Positions 15,355-28,470 of a stretch of DNA of 64,000 bases are shown piece by piece. Origin of the DNA: Helopsaltes ochotensis (lineage: Eukaryota; Chordata; Aves; Passeriformes; Locustellidae); contig VXBM01001002.1 in assembly GCA_013400155.1 (NCBI GenBank), positions 99,597-163,596 of the forward strand, written 5' to 3'. The position numbers and the translations under genes were made by a program. Each line of letters begins with the position of its first letter. Positions within the stretch are counted from its first letter, which is position 1. The notes under the pieces are model-generated. The model made no database searches and had not been told where the DNA came from. It was given only the letters and a program-made list of their open reading frames with translations.

Positions 15355-16613
15355 GTATGTCCTATCTTCCTACTATAACTTGATAAATCTGTGTTAGAAC
15401 TAACTTTTAGTTTTTAATACCATTCATTACTAATACCACCTCCTGTTACAAATCAGACACAACCAGGTCGTCTGACCATAGAGCAGGATGCACAGAATTG
15501 GCAAAATTCATCTTCTCAAGCATGTTCAGTTTAAAAGGAAGGGAAATGATCCTTCTTTTATCACACCTATCAATAGTTTTGGTACCAGACTTTGCTCAAG
15601 GTATGCCAAGAAAATATGCTTTTTACATTCTTTAATGAATCAGTTTCTAAAATATTAATCCATGAGTAGCATCTCCACAGATTCATTTCAAAATCCTGAT
15701 ATATCAGAAAATTTTCCAATGCAAAAATAATCAAAGGGAAGCTACCAAAGTACCCTCCAAAAATGCATGAAAAAATTGATCATCAGTACAGTGACAACAC
15801 TTCTGTCCTCGAGGCAATTGTCCATAACGAGAATAAAGAAAGAAAGAAAGAATGTCTTTATTGGTATAGCACAGTTTTGTTCACTGAAATTTATTATTGC
15901 TTCAGTGAGTTCTTCAGAGATTTACTTCTTTCCACTTTCTATGAGCAAGATGGGATGATTTGTTCATCTCTAATAGAGAAAATACCAGGAGTCAGATTCC
16001 TTTGCAAATTAATACAAATAAAATAATAAATTAATAACTAATAAAATTAATACAAACAACTTCATGTTCATTAAATAGCATTTTTTTCTTTTTCAAAGAG
16101 CAGAATTGATGGAATCTAGAGACATATATTATTTACCTACAGAGAGTACTTCTTTATCTGAGATTTTATGTCACAAGCCAGAAATCAAGAGGCAAAAGTG
16201 TTAATTACACTCCTGTTTCAAGTCTCTCCAAACTGGATGCAGAATTCATTTAGCAGCCCTCAGGAACACCTGACCTTCTAAAAATGTCACTGTGTCACTG
16301 CCCATGCTATAGGTCTTCCTTGTCAGAGATGAGCTATAAAGCCCAAATTATTGATTGTTTTCAAAATTTCTACCAAGCATATCTTTGCCAGAAATAGCTT
16401 TCCATAGTTATTCTTATTTCCAAATATGTCTAAGGTCATCACCATTATAGTGATGGGGACAATATGTCCAGAAAAATCTTATAATTTATACTATTCTATA
16501 AAGCTTAAATATACAGGGAAATTTAATTAACTTTTTATTCACTGGTAATTCATATACAATTGTTTCACACATTTCCTTTATATAGCTGTGACCTGTTTCC
16601 CCTCTTTTTCTTC

Positions 16614-16629
16614 TTTTTTTTTTTTTTTT
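16614..16629. repeat. Poly-T tract, 16 bases
   Basis: Uninterrupted T run following a pyrimidine-rich lead-in ('cccctctttttcttc'). Confidence 0.95.
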
Positions 16630-19600
16630 AATTCCTGGCTGTCCACCAAAACACAGCACAAACAATGACAGCAGACAGAAGAGCTCGTCCAAGCATGTTG
16701 AGAAAGGATTAGGAGGACAAGCAGTAAGAACTGGCAACATTTTTCTGAGTTTGTTGCCCTAATTTCAGCATTTTAATTAAAAAGGCAAGTAAAATTCAGC
16801 TATTAAAAATTTACAGAAATAGCTGAAGCAAGCATAATGGATACAAGGACATGCCTTTGGCAATCTGTGGACAGTCTTGCACCATGCCTTAGAAAAAATC
16901 AAGTTTCCCTTTTCTGTGAGATGTCAAATTTGCTGTCCTTATGTGAATAGTACTCTTGTCAGTCTTATAAAAAGCTAAATTAGTCTTGCAAGATGGAAGG
17001 TGACATAAAAATCTGTCCTTTATATTGTGATTTGTATCTCATCTTAATGTCAGAACTCCAGTATTTGAATAAAAATAAGTAGGCACTTTTCTCTGCAGGG
17101 AAGATGACAAACTTTAGAACTATCACGTGGTCCCTGAGCAGGTTAAGGCCACTGCAAACAGAGCCACTAGGAAGGAAGTAACCAGCTCTACAGTGTCATG
17201 ATTTCATAGCAGATATTTGTAAAGGTCTTCAGTAAAGAAGATCTAGTTACGCCCCTAAGCGATCTCTTCCAGTGCTTACCTGCAAAAAGTGCTCAACAGT
17301 GAGTTTAGTCCCTTCAAAAGGGACACCTTATAAGTGGTAGACGAATATCTGGAAAAAAATAAACTTTCTGGTTTTACCACAAGAAAAAATTAAAAATCCA
17401 AGTAGTAAAGAATGTATTAATACAGCATAAGTAAGCTGGGGTACAAAGGTTTCCTGACCTGCCTCTTATCCTGTATCTATGCTCTTATTTTCTTTGCTTC
17501 AACATAGCACAAGAAATTTGGGAAATACCTGTTCAAAGAGCAACCTTTCGAAGGACAAAACAAAAACACAGAGAATACAAGGGGCAAAGGACCTTGTTAC
17601 ATAAGATCTCACAATCAGGATGAAACTCTTCGAGTTTCCTTGTCGACACTAGACCTGACCTGATGTTCATCAACTCAATTTACATGAACACCACAGCAGG
17701 TGTCCTCTTCAGCACCAGAGCAGGCACCTGAACACAGACATTGTGCTGCAGCTACCTATGAGTTAAAACATTGCTTGCAATAGATTGACAAATGTAATTT
17801 ATTGGAGTGCAATGGGTGCCTCCCAAAGGAATACAGTCTGAATGAAAAATGAGAAGGGAGCAAAGTTCAATCAGTTGGACCTGGTTGTGGAGGTAATTAA
17901 AAGAAGATGCAAGCATTCCCTGAGGATGCATCTCTATGTCCATTAGCAGGATATGGCTGTCATAAATATGTTCCCCTTAGTGTTTTCTGAAAACTTGATA
18001 TCAAATCCTTTAGAAAATAGGTAGAAAAAGAAACCTAACAATTTTGCTCAGAAGTGCTGGAAGACAATGATAACTGAACAATATAACTGCAGAACTACTA
18101 GTGCCTTTAAGTAGCCAGCAGGGACACACTCAATGAATCTCAGAAATGTGATTCTTGGCACAGAGCATGGACTTATGAAAAAAAAAGGAAAAGTCTGTAT
18201 GAGTTGGTTTGGGGGAATTTTTAGAGGATTGTACTTCAGTCTTCCCCACCATCCAATGAATTTGGCTCCAAGGTCACTAAAATAAATATGGCAGTCAATA
18301 AAACAAATATGGTAATTGCTAGCACCTATTTGAGTTTTTAAACTGGGGTTAAACCTTGCCTATATGTGATCTCTCCTCTCCAAATTGCAAGTGTTTACTT
18401 GGAATGGAGAAAGGTTAGAGTCTTTGGCTGATCTGCAAGTAAAGATATATGGAGATGATTTTCATGCAAAAATATTACAAAACTTCCTATTGTTAAATAA
18501 TTTTCGTCCATTTAAAAATGTATGATTGCTGTAGAACAGGTTACATCAGTCCTTATTTAAAAATGTAGAACCGCCAGTAGCCAGGATAATTATATGTAGT
18601 ATTAATGTGAAGATGAATTTGACTCAGCTGATAGGACTCTCCCTTCTGATTCAAGCTCTAATACTTTTCACAGTGCAGTGAACTAAAAGTGTTTTAGTGT
18701 GGGATTTTTTTCTCATAAAGAACTACAATCCTGAGCCATAGCCACTTATGGTTATTAGAGATTCCTGGTAGTGTTCATAAGCCAGTGGTGAGTAAGCTAT
18801 ATTTTCACAATGCCTGTGAAGTTTTTTCAGAATGCACTACCCTTCAGCTACTGCCCTGAGCGGCAAATGAGGGAAATACAGGCTACAGCTGACATTGACA
18901 TCATGCCTGAACCACCTGGGACCTTCCATGGGCACTGAAGGTGGAAACTGTGCTTGGTAGGAGGACTGGGCCAGGAAAGGACAAGCCTTTTCTCTGACCT
19001 ACAGATACAAACCAGTATATTCGAGGAGCCTGTTTGCTCTCTTGATGTGTGGCTCTGCTGAGAACCATGCTGTGCCTGTGGAGTAATGTAAGCAGATCGC
19101 AATTACCCTTAAATTAGCCTGCACACCAAATCAAAGACACTGAGATTAACACTGGCTGCAGAGTCCACCTAAGAAGCCCTTTACAGCCCCAAGCATCATA
19201 TGTGAGAGGCAGGTAGCCTGAAGTTGCTCCAAGTAGGACTGGGCTATGATTTAAACCAAAGTGAGGAAGGGCAGGTTTGCAAAAGGCATGTGAGCTCCTA
19301 ACTCATATACAGAGATATGCCTATTGCACCATGGAATCCTGTGGCTGCCCTGGGTGTCAACTCAACACAAGTCTGCCCTGAAGCAGAATGGTCCAGGTAT
19401 AGTTCTCCGGGGCCAGCTGCAAGCTGGCCCTTGACTGCCAGCAATTGCACAAGCATTTGCACAAGCATTTTGTGACCTTAACTCTGATGACTTTCAGGAA
19501 GTTTAAGGCAGCTAAACACCCAAATGATTTTTAAAATGGAAATTAAATTCTAAGGAACATAGGGCCTGTCCACACCACAAAACAAACGTGGCAGATTTAA

Positions 19601-20000
19601 TCTAGATAGCAGGGGGAGCAACAGCAACAAGAATGGTATAGTTTCAGTGTCAGCATGTGCTGCTAGAAGGTCACATACAGAATCAGCTCCTGGAGTCAAG
19701 AGTTTGCACCTTAGCACTTACCACAGATAAAGCCTGAGTTGATGCATCTTCACTACTTTTCTTATGCCAGTTACTTAAACTAGCAAATATAAATGTGCGA
19801 ACAGTACAGATGCATTTATACTAGTGGATTAAGCAGCACAGCCCTTTTTATGGTTAAAACAGTCAACGCTGGGTTTGTTCTGGTCCAAACCTGTCAGAGT
19901 GATACAAATAATTCCCAGGCATAGTTCAGGAGTCAGCACATGTGAGGGACAATTCCCCACATGTATACTGTTCGCAGGCAGGCAAAACTTTTCTGGGAGA

Positions 20001-20476
20001 TGTCATGGTTTAACCCCAGCTAGCACCAGGCAAAAAGAGTAAACCTCATGTGTTGAGACGAAAACAGTTTCATAACTGGAAAAAAATATTATAACTATTA
20101 TTATTAAATTGAAAAGGAGAGAAAGAGCAGAATAAAGCCCAAGAAAGGCAAGTGATGCACAGTACAGTTGCTCAACACCTGCTGACAGATGCCCAGACAG
20201 CAATAGGCCCCTTCCATGAGTTCCTCTGCTGAGCATGATGTTCTACCATATGAAGAAGCCCCTTGGGCAGTTTGGGTCAGCTTTCCTGGCCATGACTTCA
20301 GCTTCTTGTGCACCTACTTGCCCACAGAGGATGGGAAACTGGCAAGTCCTTGACATAGAGGAAGCACTACTTTCAAACAGTTAAAATATCAATGTTATCA
20401 ACATTTTTCTCATACTAAATCCAAAACATAACTTTATACAAGGAGAAAATTAACTATCCCAGCTGAAACCAGGGCA
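20001..20476 (-). mobile_element. Solo LTR, avian ERVL-type, with 5-bp target-site duplication
   Basis: The element begins 'tgtcatggtttaacccca' and ends 'ctgaaaccagggca', giving the TG...CA ends of an LTR. It is flanked on both sides by the perfect 5-base direct repeat 'ggaga' (19996-20000 and 20477-20481). Key stretches such as 'cagtttgggtcagctttcct', 'gacttcagcttcttgtgca' and 'atcaatgttatcaacattt' match a widespread bird LTR that I recall. The same family occurs again at 40308-40865 in the opposite orientation. I place the sense strand on minus because that copy shows an ATTAAA polyadenylation signal near its end in the other orientation. No internal retroviral sequence or primer-binding site adjoins, so this is a recombined solo LTR. 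At 476 bp it is about 80 bp shorter than its relative. The class assignment rests on the 5-bp duplication and remembered similarity. Confidence 0.9.
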
Positions 20477-20481
20477 GGAGA

Positions 20482-22427
20482 GTAATACAGTTTCTTTGCA
20501 GAGATGGACCTTGGTACCAATGAATGTCCATGATTATTCCTAGGCACAATTTGTTTACTGCTATAAAAGTTGTCCTTGAATACAGCATTTTCACTTTGCT
20601 CTGTGGTCATGCTAGACATTTCAGGCATATTTCAAAGCATTTACTCCTTAATGTTTTTGCAACTTTCCCACTTCAACACTTATTGCAATTCTGTTCCACC
20701 CTGAAGAGACAGCTGTGATCAGCTTTGTCCAAATAACTCCCTGTTTACTATTACAAAGCTACAGCTGCAAAGACAACTCCATGACTCACCTCATATACAC
20801 TCACAATTCTTTCATATACTTATATACTATGAAATTTGTGAATGCTTTCCAGGGGTTAAAATTCCTCAATATCCTCAGCAGTACATTAATGTACATTAAA
20901 GCAAGGTCTATGTACATGACACACACAAGAATGACAGTGCACTCTTGCAAAGTACCAGTTCAGACCACCTGCAGAGTGGGATTTCAGGTCTTGAAGCAAC
21001 TTGCAATGAAACTAAATATATCTAAAAGGAAGTATGTTATTCTTCCTTTTTTGTTGTAATTTGGGGGTCAGAAGAACTGTTTCTTCATGTGACCAGCCAT
21101 AGAGGAAAATTAGGACTGCAACATATTAATCACCTTAAAGCTCCTAGAGACTCATGAAAAACAAATTACACTGCCTGAAAATGTAAAAATCATTTCCTTC
21201 TATTTTATGTGAGAGCATGGGCATAAAAATGGAAATAATCCCCTCAGGACACAATCCAGAGAGAAAAAGCAACATGACCCTGAGTTATAAACAGGAAGAG
21301 ATTTTCAGTGTACTGCAGGGGATTTAGTGAAGGGATCCCCATTAATGTTAATAGGAGGCAGAGGGATGAATCTCACGCACTAAAGTGGAAATTCAGCCCC
21401 TCATGTCAAATGTTCTGACAACCAAGCAGCTTGCCACTGCCTATGCACCCAGCCCAAAGTAGGGATGAAAACTGTTGATTGCTTTCTGATGTTGGAGTTG
21501 AACTGAGGATACAATATAAGGGTAAGGCATCTGGAAATTATGTTCCTTTTAAGAAATCTAGGAGGTAAGTGCCTGCTTTGCTGCACAGGCATGGGATCCC
21601 TCACTCTACAGCTCTCTGGCAAAGTCTAACATGAGCGTCATTTAGATCAGATGAGATTAACCTTAACCTTCATTGCCTATGCAAACAAGACAATCTAAGT
21701 GAACTGACATATTTGCTAATCATTTTTATGAAAACATAAATGATTCTCTCTGCAAAGCTTTTAAGGAAATTACAAGCCAAAATGAACATAAAGGCAAATT
21801 CTGTTATAAGGATCTTGTGTTTTTTATATAAAATCTGAAGTTTTTTATGTTTTGTCATGTTTAGCAATGTAAACCATGAAACATGCTGGTGTAGTCTGCA
21901 TTCATTGGATTTTCTAAATCAAATTTTGTCTTTTTATAACAGAAGAAATATTGACAAGAATCTACTGGACTAAATTACAGATTTCTCTCAATTTTGAAAG
22001 AAGTTCAGATTTCATTTGCATCCTTCTTGTGCATCCAAAAGTGAGGGGAGAAAAACAATGGAAAATAGGAATGAAGGACAGTGAAGGAAGTAATGGCAGT
22101 GCATAACAACTGGAGATTTATACGTGGTTTTCTATCTAAGCTGTGTGGAGCCAGGAAGAATGGGAGGAGTTTTTCCCCTGAAGAGGAAGGAAGACGCAAA
22201 GTGCAATGAACTGACCACAACTGTCATTCCCCATCTCCCATGCCACCAGGAGAGGAGGAGGTAGAGAAATTGTGAGAAAAGCTAAGCCAGAGAAGAAGGA
22301 AGGGTAGGAGAAAGGCGTTTTAAAATTTAGGTTTATTTTACTCACCATCCTACTCTGACTTAATAATAAATTAAATTTCCCCAAGTCAAGTCTGTGTTGC
22401 CCATGGTTGTAACTGGGGCAAATTCTC
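20482..22427. other. Unique sequence, nothing recognised
   Basis: AT-rich sequence between an LTR and a CR1 fragment. A 114-codon open frame at 20715-21059 shows no domain, and its region has no other gene signal. Confidence 0.45.
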
Positions 22428-22714
22428 TTCTTGGGGGACAGGCTTTTCTCTGCTACACTACAAAGAACAAAAGACAACAGGCACAAGTTGCCACAAAAAT
22501 TCTGACAGAAAATGAGGAAATCAGTGTTCATGGTGACGATTGTCGAACATGGGGTTATCCTGACAAGACATTCTGTGTGACCACCATCCTTGCAGATTTT
22601 CATAACTGGGTCAGAGCAATTTGATCCCTCTTTGAAACCAGCACTCTTTTGAGCAGGGTGTGGATTAGAGATCTCCACAGTTCTCTTCTAACCTAAATTA
22701 GTCTCTGATTTTAC
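22428..22714 (+). mobile_element. Diverged CR1 3'-region fragment
   Basis: Landmarks of the CR1 3' region occur in the right order: 'gggggacaggcttttctctg', then 'aggcacaagttgccac', 'accaccatccttgcagattt', 'cttttgagcagggtgtgga', 'gagatctccacag' and the end 'ttctaacctaaattagtct'. Divergence is higher than in the other copies, suggesting an older insertion. The open frames over it (22394-22624 plus, 22136-22678 minus) follow from this repeat and are not genes. Confidence 0.8.
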
Positions 22715-23511
22715 ATAAGATTGAAAATATTGCTCAGTTATGGAAACAATTCTGCAGAAGAAGAGACATTACTATAATCTTTGTGGAAAGATGGCTGGAG
22801 GTAAAATTAGAGGAAACTGAGAAATTGTATTCACATCCTAACAGAAGTACAGGAATTATAGGGTGAAATGCAACTGCTACTTCCTGGATGAAATGTGGTT
22901 GGCATGCTGGAAACCTATTCCACAATGATTCCCCACACCCTCAATCTGCAACTGTAAGCACCTGCTAAGGAATACGGAATGGAGAGGATGGAGCAGAGTG
23001 GAGAAACCACAGCCAGCCTCAGCTGAAACCCTTGCCGGGAGGAGAACTCAGTGGTAACGTACAGTACTTTGCAGTAGAATAATCACAAAGCACCAAAAGA
23101 GATAGGAGATGTCCTGCTGCTGAGCCAACTGTGCCCTCCTCAGATAAATTTAGTTCATTATAGGCTCACAGTAATATTAACTCACAACTTCATCCCAAAG
23201 TTTCCTGTCTCCAAGGTACAACCACCCATCACCATGCATGTGCTTATATTTTTTTACTGTATCTTTCAGAGTGAAGCAAGAGAATTTTACACCAATCAGT
23301 AACAAAGGTTTGGCTTAGCAAAGGTATGTTTGGGGATTAGAACTTATCTGTGTATTGCTTCAAATACCTTTTTGGACTCAGATACTATCTCTGGCAATCC
23401 TTGAACCTAAACCTGTCACAATTTTCTATTCAAATTAAATTTAACATGTTTTGTTATAGATACCATGATAATTTGTGGTTTATATCAAGTATATACTTAT
23501 TAAAAAGAGGT
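22715..23511. other. Unique sequence, nothing recognised
   Basis: No coding or repeat signature is visible. The last part may belong to the U3 region of the following LTR, whose left edge I could not fix. Confidence 0.4.
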
Positions 23512-24023
23512 TGAGTAGGATTTTATAAACTATATGAGAAAAGGAAACAAGGATCAGGGAAAAGGGAACAGCTGAAAGAAACCACTCCTGCAAGTTACTG
23601 GAACTGAAGGAGATTCGAACAAAAGGATAATCAAACCAACGGATCAGAAGACACGGTAATTAAGCAGCTGAATGCCAGCCCCAACCGCTGAGGAGGAACC
23701 ACTGCGGGAACAGTGAGGAAGAGAACAGCCATCGGCGATTTCCCCAACAACACACCTCCCGAGAGGTAAAGGTAATTAGCACCGGGTGGAGGACATCACA
23801 CCAGTTAACAGATAAGAATGTTCAGCTCAGAAGAATGAAAAACCAAAAATAACTAAAGAACACGCCAGGAAACTTACAAAGAGACAAAAAGCTAGTTGCT
23901 AGAATTTGAAAGACTAAGAGTTTTAAATGTATTATCCTGTTCCCGGAATCATAACTAACACCAAGGGAAGAAGGGGAACAAGAGGGGATAGTGTTGTGTT
24001 GTAGCCTCCGGCGAGTTTTTCTG

Positions 24024-24030
24024 TATAAAA
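24024..24030 (+). promoter_or_regulatory. TATA box of the LTR-like unit
   Basis: The motif TATAAAA sits in 'ttctgtataaaagccagctg'. A GC-richer segment precedes it and a polyadenylation signal lies about 165 bp downstream, as expected in a U3-R boundary region. Whether it still starts transcription is unknown. Confidence 0.6.
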
Positions 24031-24189
24031 GCCAGCTGGAATGGACCCAGTGTGAGACCAGGGGAATTCTGTCCGATTGGAGACAGATTCTGGGTCTCAC
24101 CCAGTTCTGATCCCGGGCTCAGGGCTGTGATTGAAGGTGTTTTTTTCTCATAACCCAAATTAACCTGAAATTCTGTTTCCCGAAATTCT

Positions 24190-24195
24190 AATAAA
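24190..24195 (+). terminator. Polyadenylation signal AATAAA of the LTR-like unit
   Basis: AATAAA is followed within 10 bases by the T-rich, G-containing stretch 'tttgtttgcttatttt', which fits a downstream element for cleavage. Confidence 0.55.
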
Positions 24196-27100
24196 TTTGT
24201 TTGCTTATTTTAATCCAGTTATTGGCATTTTCATTTATAATGAAAACTCATTTTAATGAATGAATGAATAATGAATTTTCATTTTCATTTATGTTTAAAA
24301 TTAAAGAGATTTATTCCATAACTGCTAGTGTGGGTCCTTCACAGGCACTGACCATCACCAGTAGCAGGTAACTTACTCAAATAGTGAAGATTCACTTAGG
24401 GCTGTTTCTTAAGCTGTTTGGTGTGTGTTCTGAAGAAGTCAGCAGAACCACCCTCTGATCCAGCAGGACTGCTCAGTGAAGGGTGCTCTTAATGGGACAC
24501 TGACAGACTGGTCGAGCACAAGGGTCTCGGCTTTCCTGGGGCACTTCGAAAATCAAACACTAAGGGTTAAATATATCTCCCCTTTCATATAATAATCTTA
24601 AAAAGGTCTAGCCTGAGGGCACAAGAGCCTCAAACTCACCTGTGGGGATCATTCCTTCTCTTTTTAATCACTCTGGACCTGTACTTCAGAATCACATTTC
24701 TAGTGAAAAGTAATAAATGTAACACCATTCTATTTTGAAAGTGGCCAGGATTTACCTCAGAAACTCTTTCAAATATCATTAGAAGCTGTGTTAAAGTGAA
24801 ATTTTCGCATATAGGAAAGTCTTTGCTGTAGTTTCTGTTCCTTGTTTCACTGTCCTCTTCCTGGTGGAGAATGTGAATGACAAGGTGGTGTAGTTCTCCC
24901 TCTCTTCACCCCTCTGTAACTTGTCCCAGGCTTGCCAAGAATGTGAAGCCCCATAACAATGTGGCTGAGTTACACAATCTTGGCTCAGAGTTCTAATTAC
25001 TCACTTTGAGAATGAGCTGTGAAAAAGTCTGTAGAATGAAGATAAGGCAGATAAATTTGCAGACAGGTAAGAATGCTGAGACACGATCCTTAGTAACTCC
25101 AGGATTCAAGAAGAAAAGCACTGTCATGGAAGGTTATAAAACAAAAACAAACAAACAAAAGCCAACAACAAAATAAACAAAACAGACACAAATGCAATGC
25201 TGAAAGAGCTCAGGAGCAGAATCTATGCCATGCAGCGAAGGAGTTCAACCCTCTTCCTGACTAATGCCTACCTGGCCTGCAAACACTCTTTCTGTGTCTT
25301 ATTCAGGTAGAAAATATAATAAGCCATGTGGCTTCATAAGCACAGCTAACTTCTGAGTGTGTTGGCTAAGACATAATTTTTTCATCCCTTAAAAGTGTGT
25401 ATACCTTAATTGCAGGGACTCATTAAAGGGCTAAACCTGCAAGAGAAAGAAGTGTCCCAAAGAGACACCACCACAGGAGTACAATTCCAAGCTGTGCAGC
25501 AATGTTTGGGTTGCATTTTGGGGCAGAACTTGAAAGAATGTTAATCTGTCATTTTTATTAATCAACTTGATTATGTGTAAAAACATGCAGGTTGTGTGAC
25601 AAAGCCCTTAGGACCATTCATGCCATTGTCAGGGACAGCTTTCTATGTGTTTTCTCTGCCTGGTTATTTTGTAATTAATGTCATTCCCAAACAAGAAATT
25701 CAAGACCAGCATTTCTCTAGGGTTTTCAATTCAGTGTCACTCTTCTTTTTACAAACTCAAGCACTGAGCCATGAAACTAAGAGTATCAGCACGGGTTTAG
25801 GCAATTTTTCCACAGTTGATTGCAGTTTAAAAATTATTACCCTTAAGTAAAACTGCCTGCCTTCAGTTCAGAGTAGGGGAACTCCCACAATTGCAAAGAA
25901 GAAACAAGTAGCAGCAATGCTGTTTCAATTATAAGATACTGAAAAACCCACCAGTATCTACTGCTCAAGGACCACCACTTTCTGTGCTAAGGGCATCACA
26001 CCGTCCTCCAGAGAAACCATCTATCTTTTACCAAATTCCAAATTCCTCAAGTTAGAAATTGCTTTGCCAGGTGCTTGTTCTCTATGAAGAAACAGCATTA
26101 TAAACAGTCCTGGATGTTACCTCTTCTACTCGATCTTATTTAACTTTCCTGATTTTTGGCTTCCAGACCCATTAGGGCTGTTTACGTTAAGTAAATAGAC
26201 ATGGATTCAGAGATATTTTTCACAAAACTTGAACAGGATAAGCAAGGATGCTGTGACACACGAAATACTCCAACAGTCCCTTTCTTTGGTGTGTCCTCAG
26301 AGGTCAAGAGGATGGAGGCTTTGCAAGAGCTGGCCTGAGATTAATTGCAGGTAAAACTCTGGTTGACCAAACAGCTGGGACCCTCACTCAGCAGAAGGAG
26401 ACACTTTTGCCTGTCAGCATATGATAGTCACGATAGCATCATCAGGTCAGCAAGCCCTAAAAAGCATAGAATTATTCTAGCTCCAAATTTCCTCAAAGAG
26501 GCTGCACTTCCATATCCATCAAGCATAGCTGTTGGCATATTTGCCATACATCTAAAAATCTCCTCCTTTTCTGCAGTAGTATCTTGTTCATGGTGGCACT
26601 CAAAGCTGAAATCTAAACTCAGTTGAAGCTGTCAAGCTCGCTTCTTAGCAGTGACTTACAGAGCCAGGTGTCATTATTTCTCTGAAAGACACAAAGGGAG
26701 GAAACTAAGCAATTAGAGGATCTTGTAAAATCCTGTCAAGCTGCAGAGTGGTCTATTTATTTTCCTATTGATCTTGCCTTTCTTTCTTTGTGGAATAATG
26801 ACTGTCTCATCAAATGCCTCAAGTTCCCCTGTGCTGCACTGTGCCTTAACCTTTGTAATGCTAAAGATCTCAGATTTGTAATTCTGTAGCCTTTCACTCT
26901 GCAATCGTTCACCTAAACTGCTGTGGTGATATTTTTTCTGTCGGGTTCTCCTGCTGTTATTCTCAAGTCCTTGCACCTCTAAACTCAGATTTCTCACAGG
27001 AGATGATTGTTCTGGCATGACAATTGTTCCTTTTTCCTGTTTTTCTCTGTATCCTGTTGTTTGAATATTAGTTTAGCTATATATCAGATACCTATTACAC

Positions 27101-28255
27101 ATGGACAATGCTCAGCCAGTGATTTTCTCTTCAGTGAAGATGTCCCAGAATCTAGTCCAAAGACAATGTTCACTTTGCAGGCTACTACATAAAAGCCTGC
27201 TTTAAATTTATTTGGCAGTTTTAATTTTCAAGGAAGTTACAGGATATTGCAGAACACTTGAGAAAGGAATGTTCTTTTCCCATGAGCTAGTTGAACACTA
27301 AAAGTTATGGACTGAATGTTGCCATAATTCTCTAACTGCCACCACTCTTTTTATCTATTCCTCTACAGTTAAAAAATAATATTTTACTTTTATGTGCTTG
27401 GGTTTACAAAAGCTGAAAAAAGAAATGGAGCATTTTAAACCTGAAAACTTTGCTTGCAGGCATCATTTTCAGCATAAATAGCACCTTACTCTTGGCTGTG
27501 AGGACTCAGGCAGCTGAGATATTGCAGCTGTCTGTGCTGTGAGAAAACATTGTGCAGGCAAACCTCAGCCCTCCCAGCGCAGCCATCCATACTCAGTCAG
27601 CCACGTGGGGCACTTACTCCTGCTATAAACTGTGTGAATCCTGCTGAGTACGTTTTGTGACAGGCGATAAATCCCAAACAGGTTAAATGAGACACCCGAC
27701 CTAGTTCCTGAGAGTCCTTAAAAATGCTCCAGGTCAGGTATGGACATGAGCAATGTCAGTGACCAGCACAGCCCCACAGCATACAACGTCCTGCTTCTGG
27801 GAACCTGAGGCTGGGGCCAAAGGCATTTTCAGGAGGGCTGTGTCCTGCAGAATATAAAGGGGCAGAGAACAGAGTGACACAAACACAAATGAGTCTCACT
27901 GAAGGTCAGAGAGTCACAGAACAGAGATCAGGAGGACTGTCTAAACCTTTCAGGCTTAGTCTAGGTCAGACCAGCTGGGATAATGTTATTTTTGAGAAAT
28001 ATGTGTCTAACATCATGCATTAAGCTTTGATACACTAGTAATTTTTAATTTTTTTTTTCATCACTCAGAAAGGAATTGCTTAATTCAACCTCAACAGATC
28101 AAACAGACCAATATAAAAAGGAAAATCTGAGTATCCATAGATTATATGGACTTGCTTTTGAAAAATGATGTCTCATGGACGGGTTGAATATGTTTAGCTG
28201 GCAGTATTCTAGATGACCTCAAGCCATGACCTGATGCCACACAGGAGGAGATAAT

Positions 28256-28275
28256 AAAAAAAAAAAAAAAAAAAA
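28256..28275. repeat. Poly-A tract, 20 bases
   Basis: Uninterrupted A run after 'ggagataat' and before 'gaatctaaat'. Confidence 0.95.
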
Positions 28276-28432
28276 GAATCTAAATATAAAGGCAGTAAAT
28301 AATTTCTCCCTGCAATTAATAACAAGTAACTAAAAACACTAAACCACCCACTTTTATTTATAATTAAGTAAATGCTTCTGGTTGGCTTGCATTAACTTTC
28401 ATAACTTCATAACTTGAAAATATGTCTAAACA

Positions 28433-28470
28433 CTAAATAAATAAATAAAATATAAAATAATAAATAAATA
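28433..28470. repeat. (AAAT)n-like AT-rich low-complexity tract
   Basis: Interrupted AAAT/AATA copies such as 'aaataaataaataaaatata' followed by 'aaataataaataaata'. Confidence 0.85.

Larger units (their letters stand above)
13143..19995. other. Unique stretch with microsatellites, no gene seen
   Basis: Nearly 7 kb of AT-rich sequence without a recognised transposon. It holds a CATGA pentanucleotide array (14301-14339), a TA dinucleotide tract (15323-15348), a poly-T tract (16614-16629) and a small direct duplication 'gcacaagcattt' near 19447-19470. A GC-richer patch near 18850-19450 carries no recognised coding signature. Confidence 0.5.
23512..24343 (+). mobile_element. Solo LTR-like unit of an endogenous retrovirus
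   Basis: The segment has the layout of a retroviral LTR in sense orientation: a purine-rich U3-like stretch (23530-24010), a TATA box (24024-24030), an R-like stretch with 'gattctgggtctcacccag', a polyadenylation signal AATAAA (24190-24195) and a U5-like tail ending 'gtgtgggtccttcaca' at 24343. The TATA-to-poly(A)-signal distance of about 165 bp suits a retroviral R region. No primer-binding site (which would start TGG) follows the CA end and no gag-like sequence is seen, so it would be a solo LTR. I found no clean target-site duplication. Both edges are therefore approximate, and an end at 24227 ('attggca') is also possible. The TGAATGAA-rich part of U5 looks expanded. Confidence 0.65.

Noticed and set aside
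22136..22678. 180-codon minus-strand open frame, the longest in the window
   Set aside because: Much of it is antisense to the diverged CR1 at 22428-22714. It has no ATG-supported domain and reads as low-information sequence.
24344..24600. Internal retroviral sequence after the LTR-like unit
   Set aside because: No primer-binding site follows the CA end, and no gag-like frame is seen, so the unit is treated as a solo LTR.
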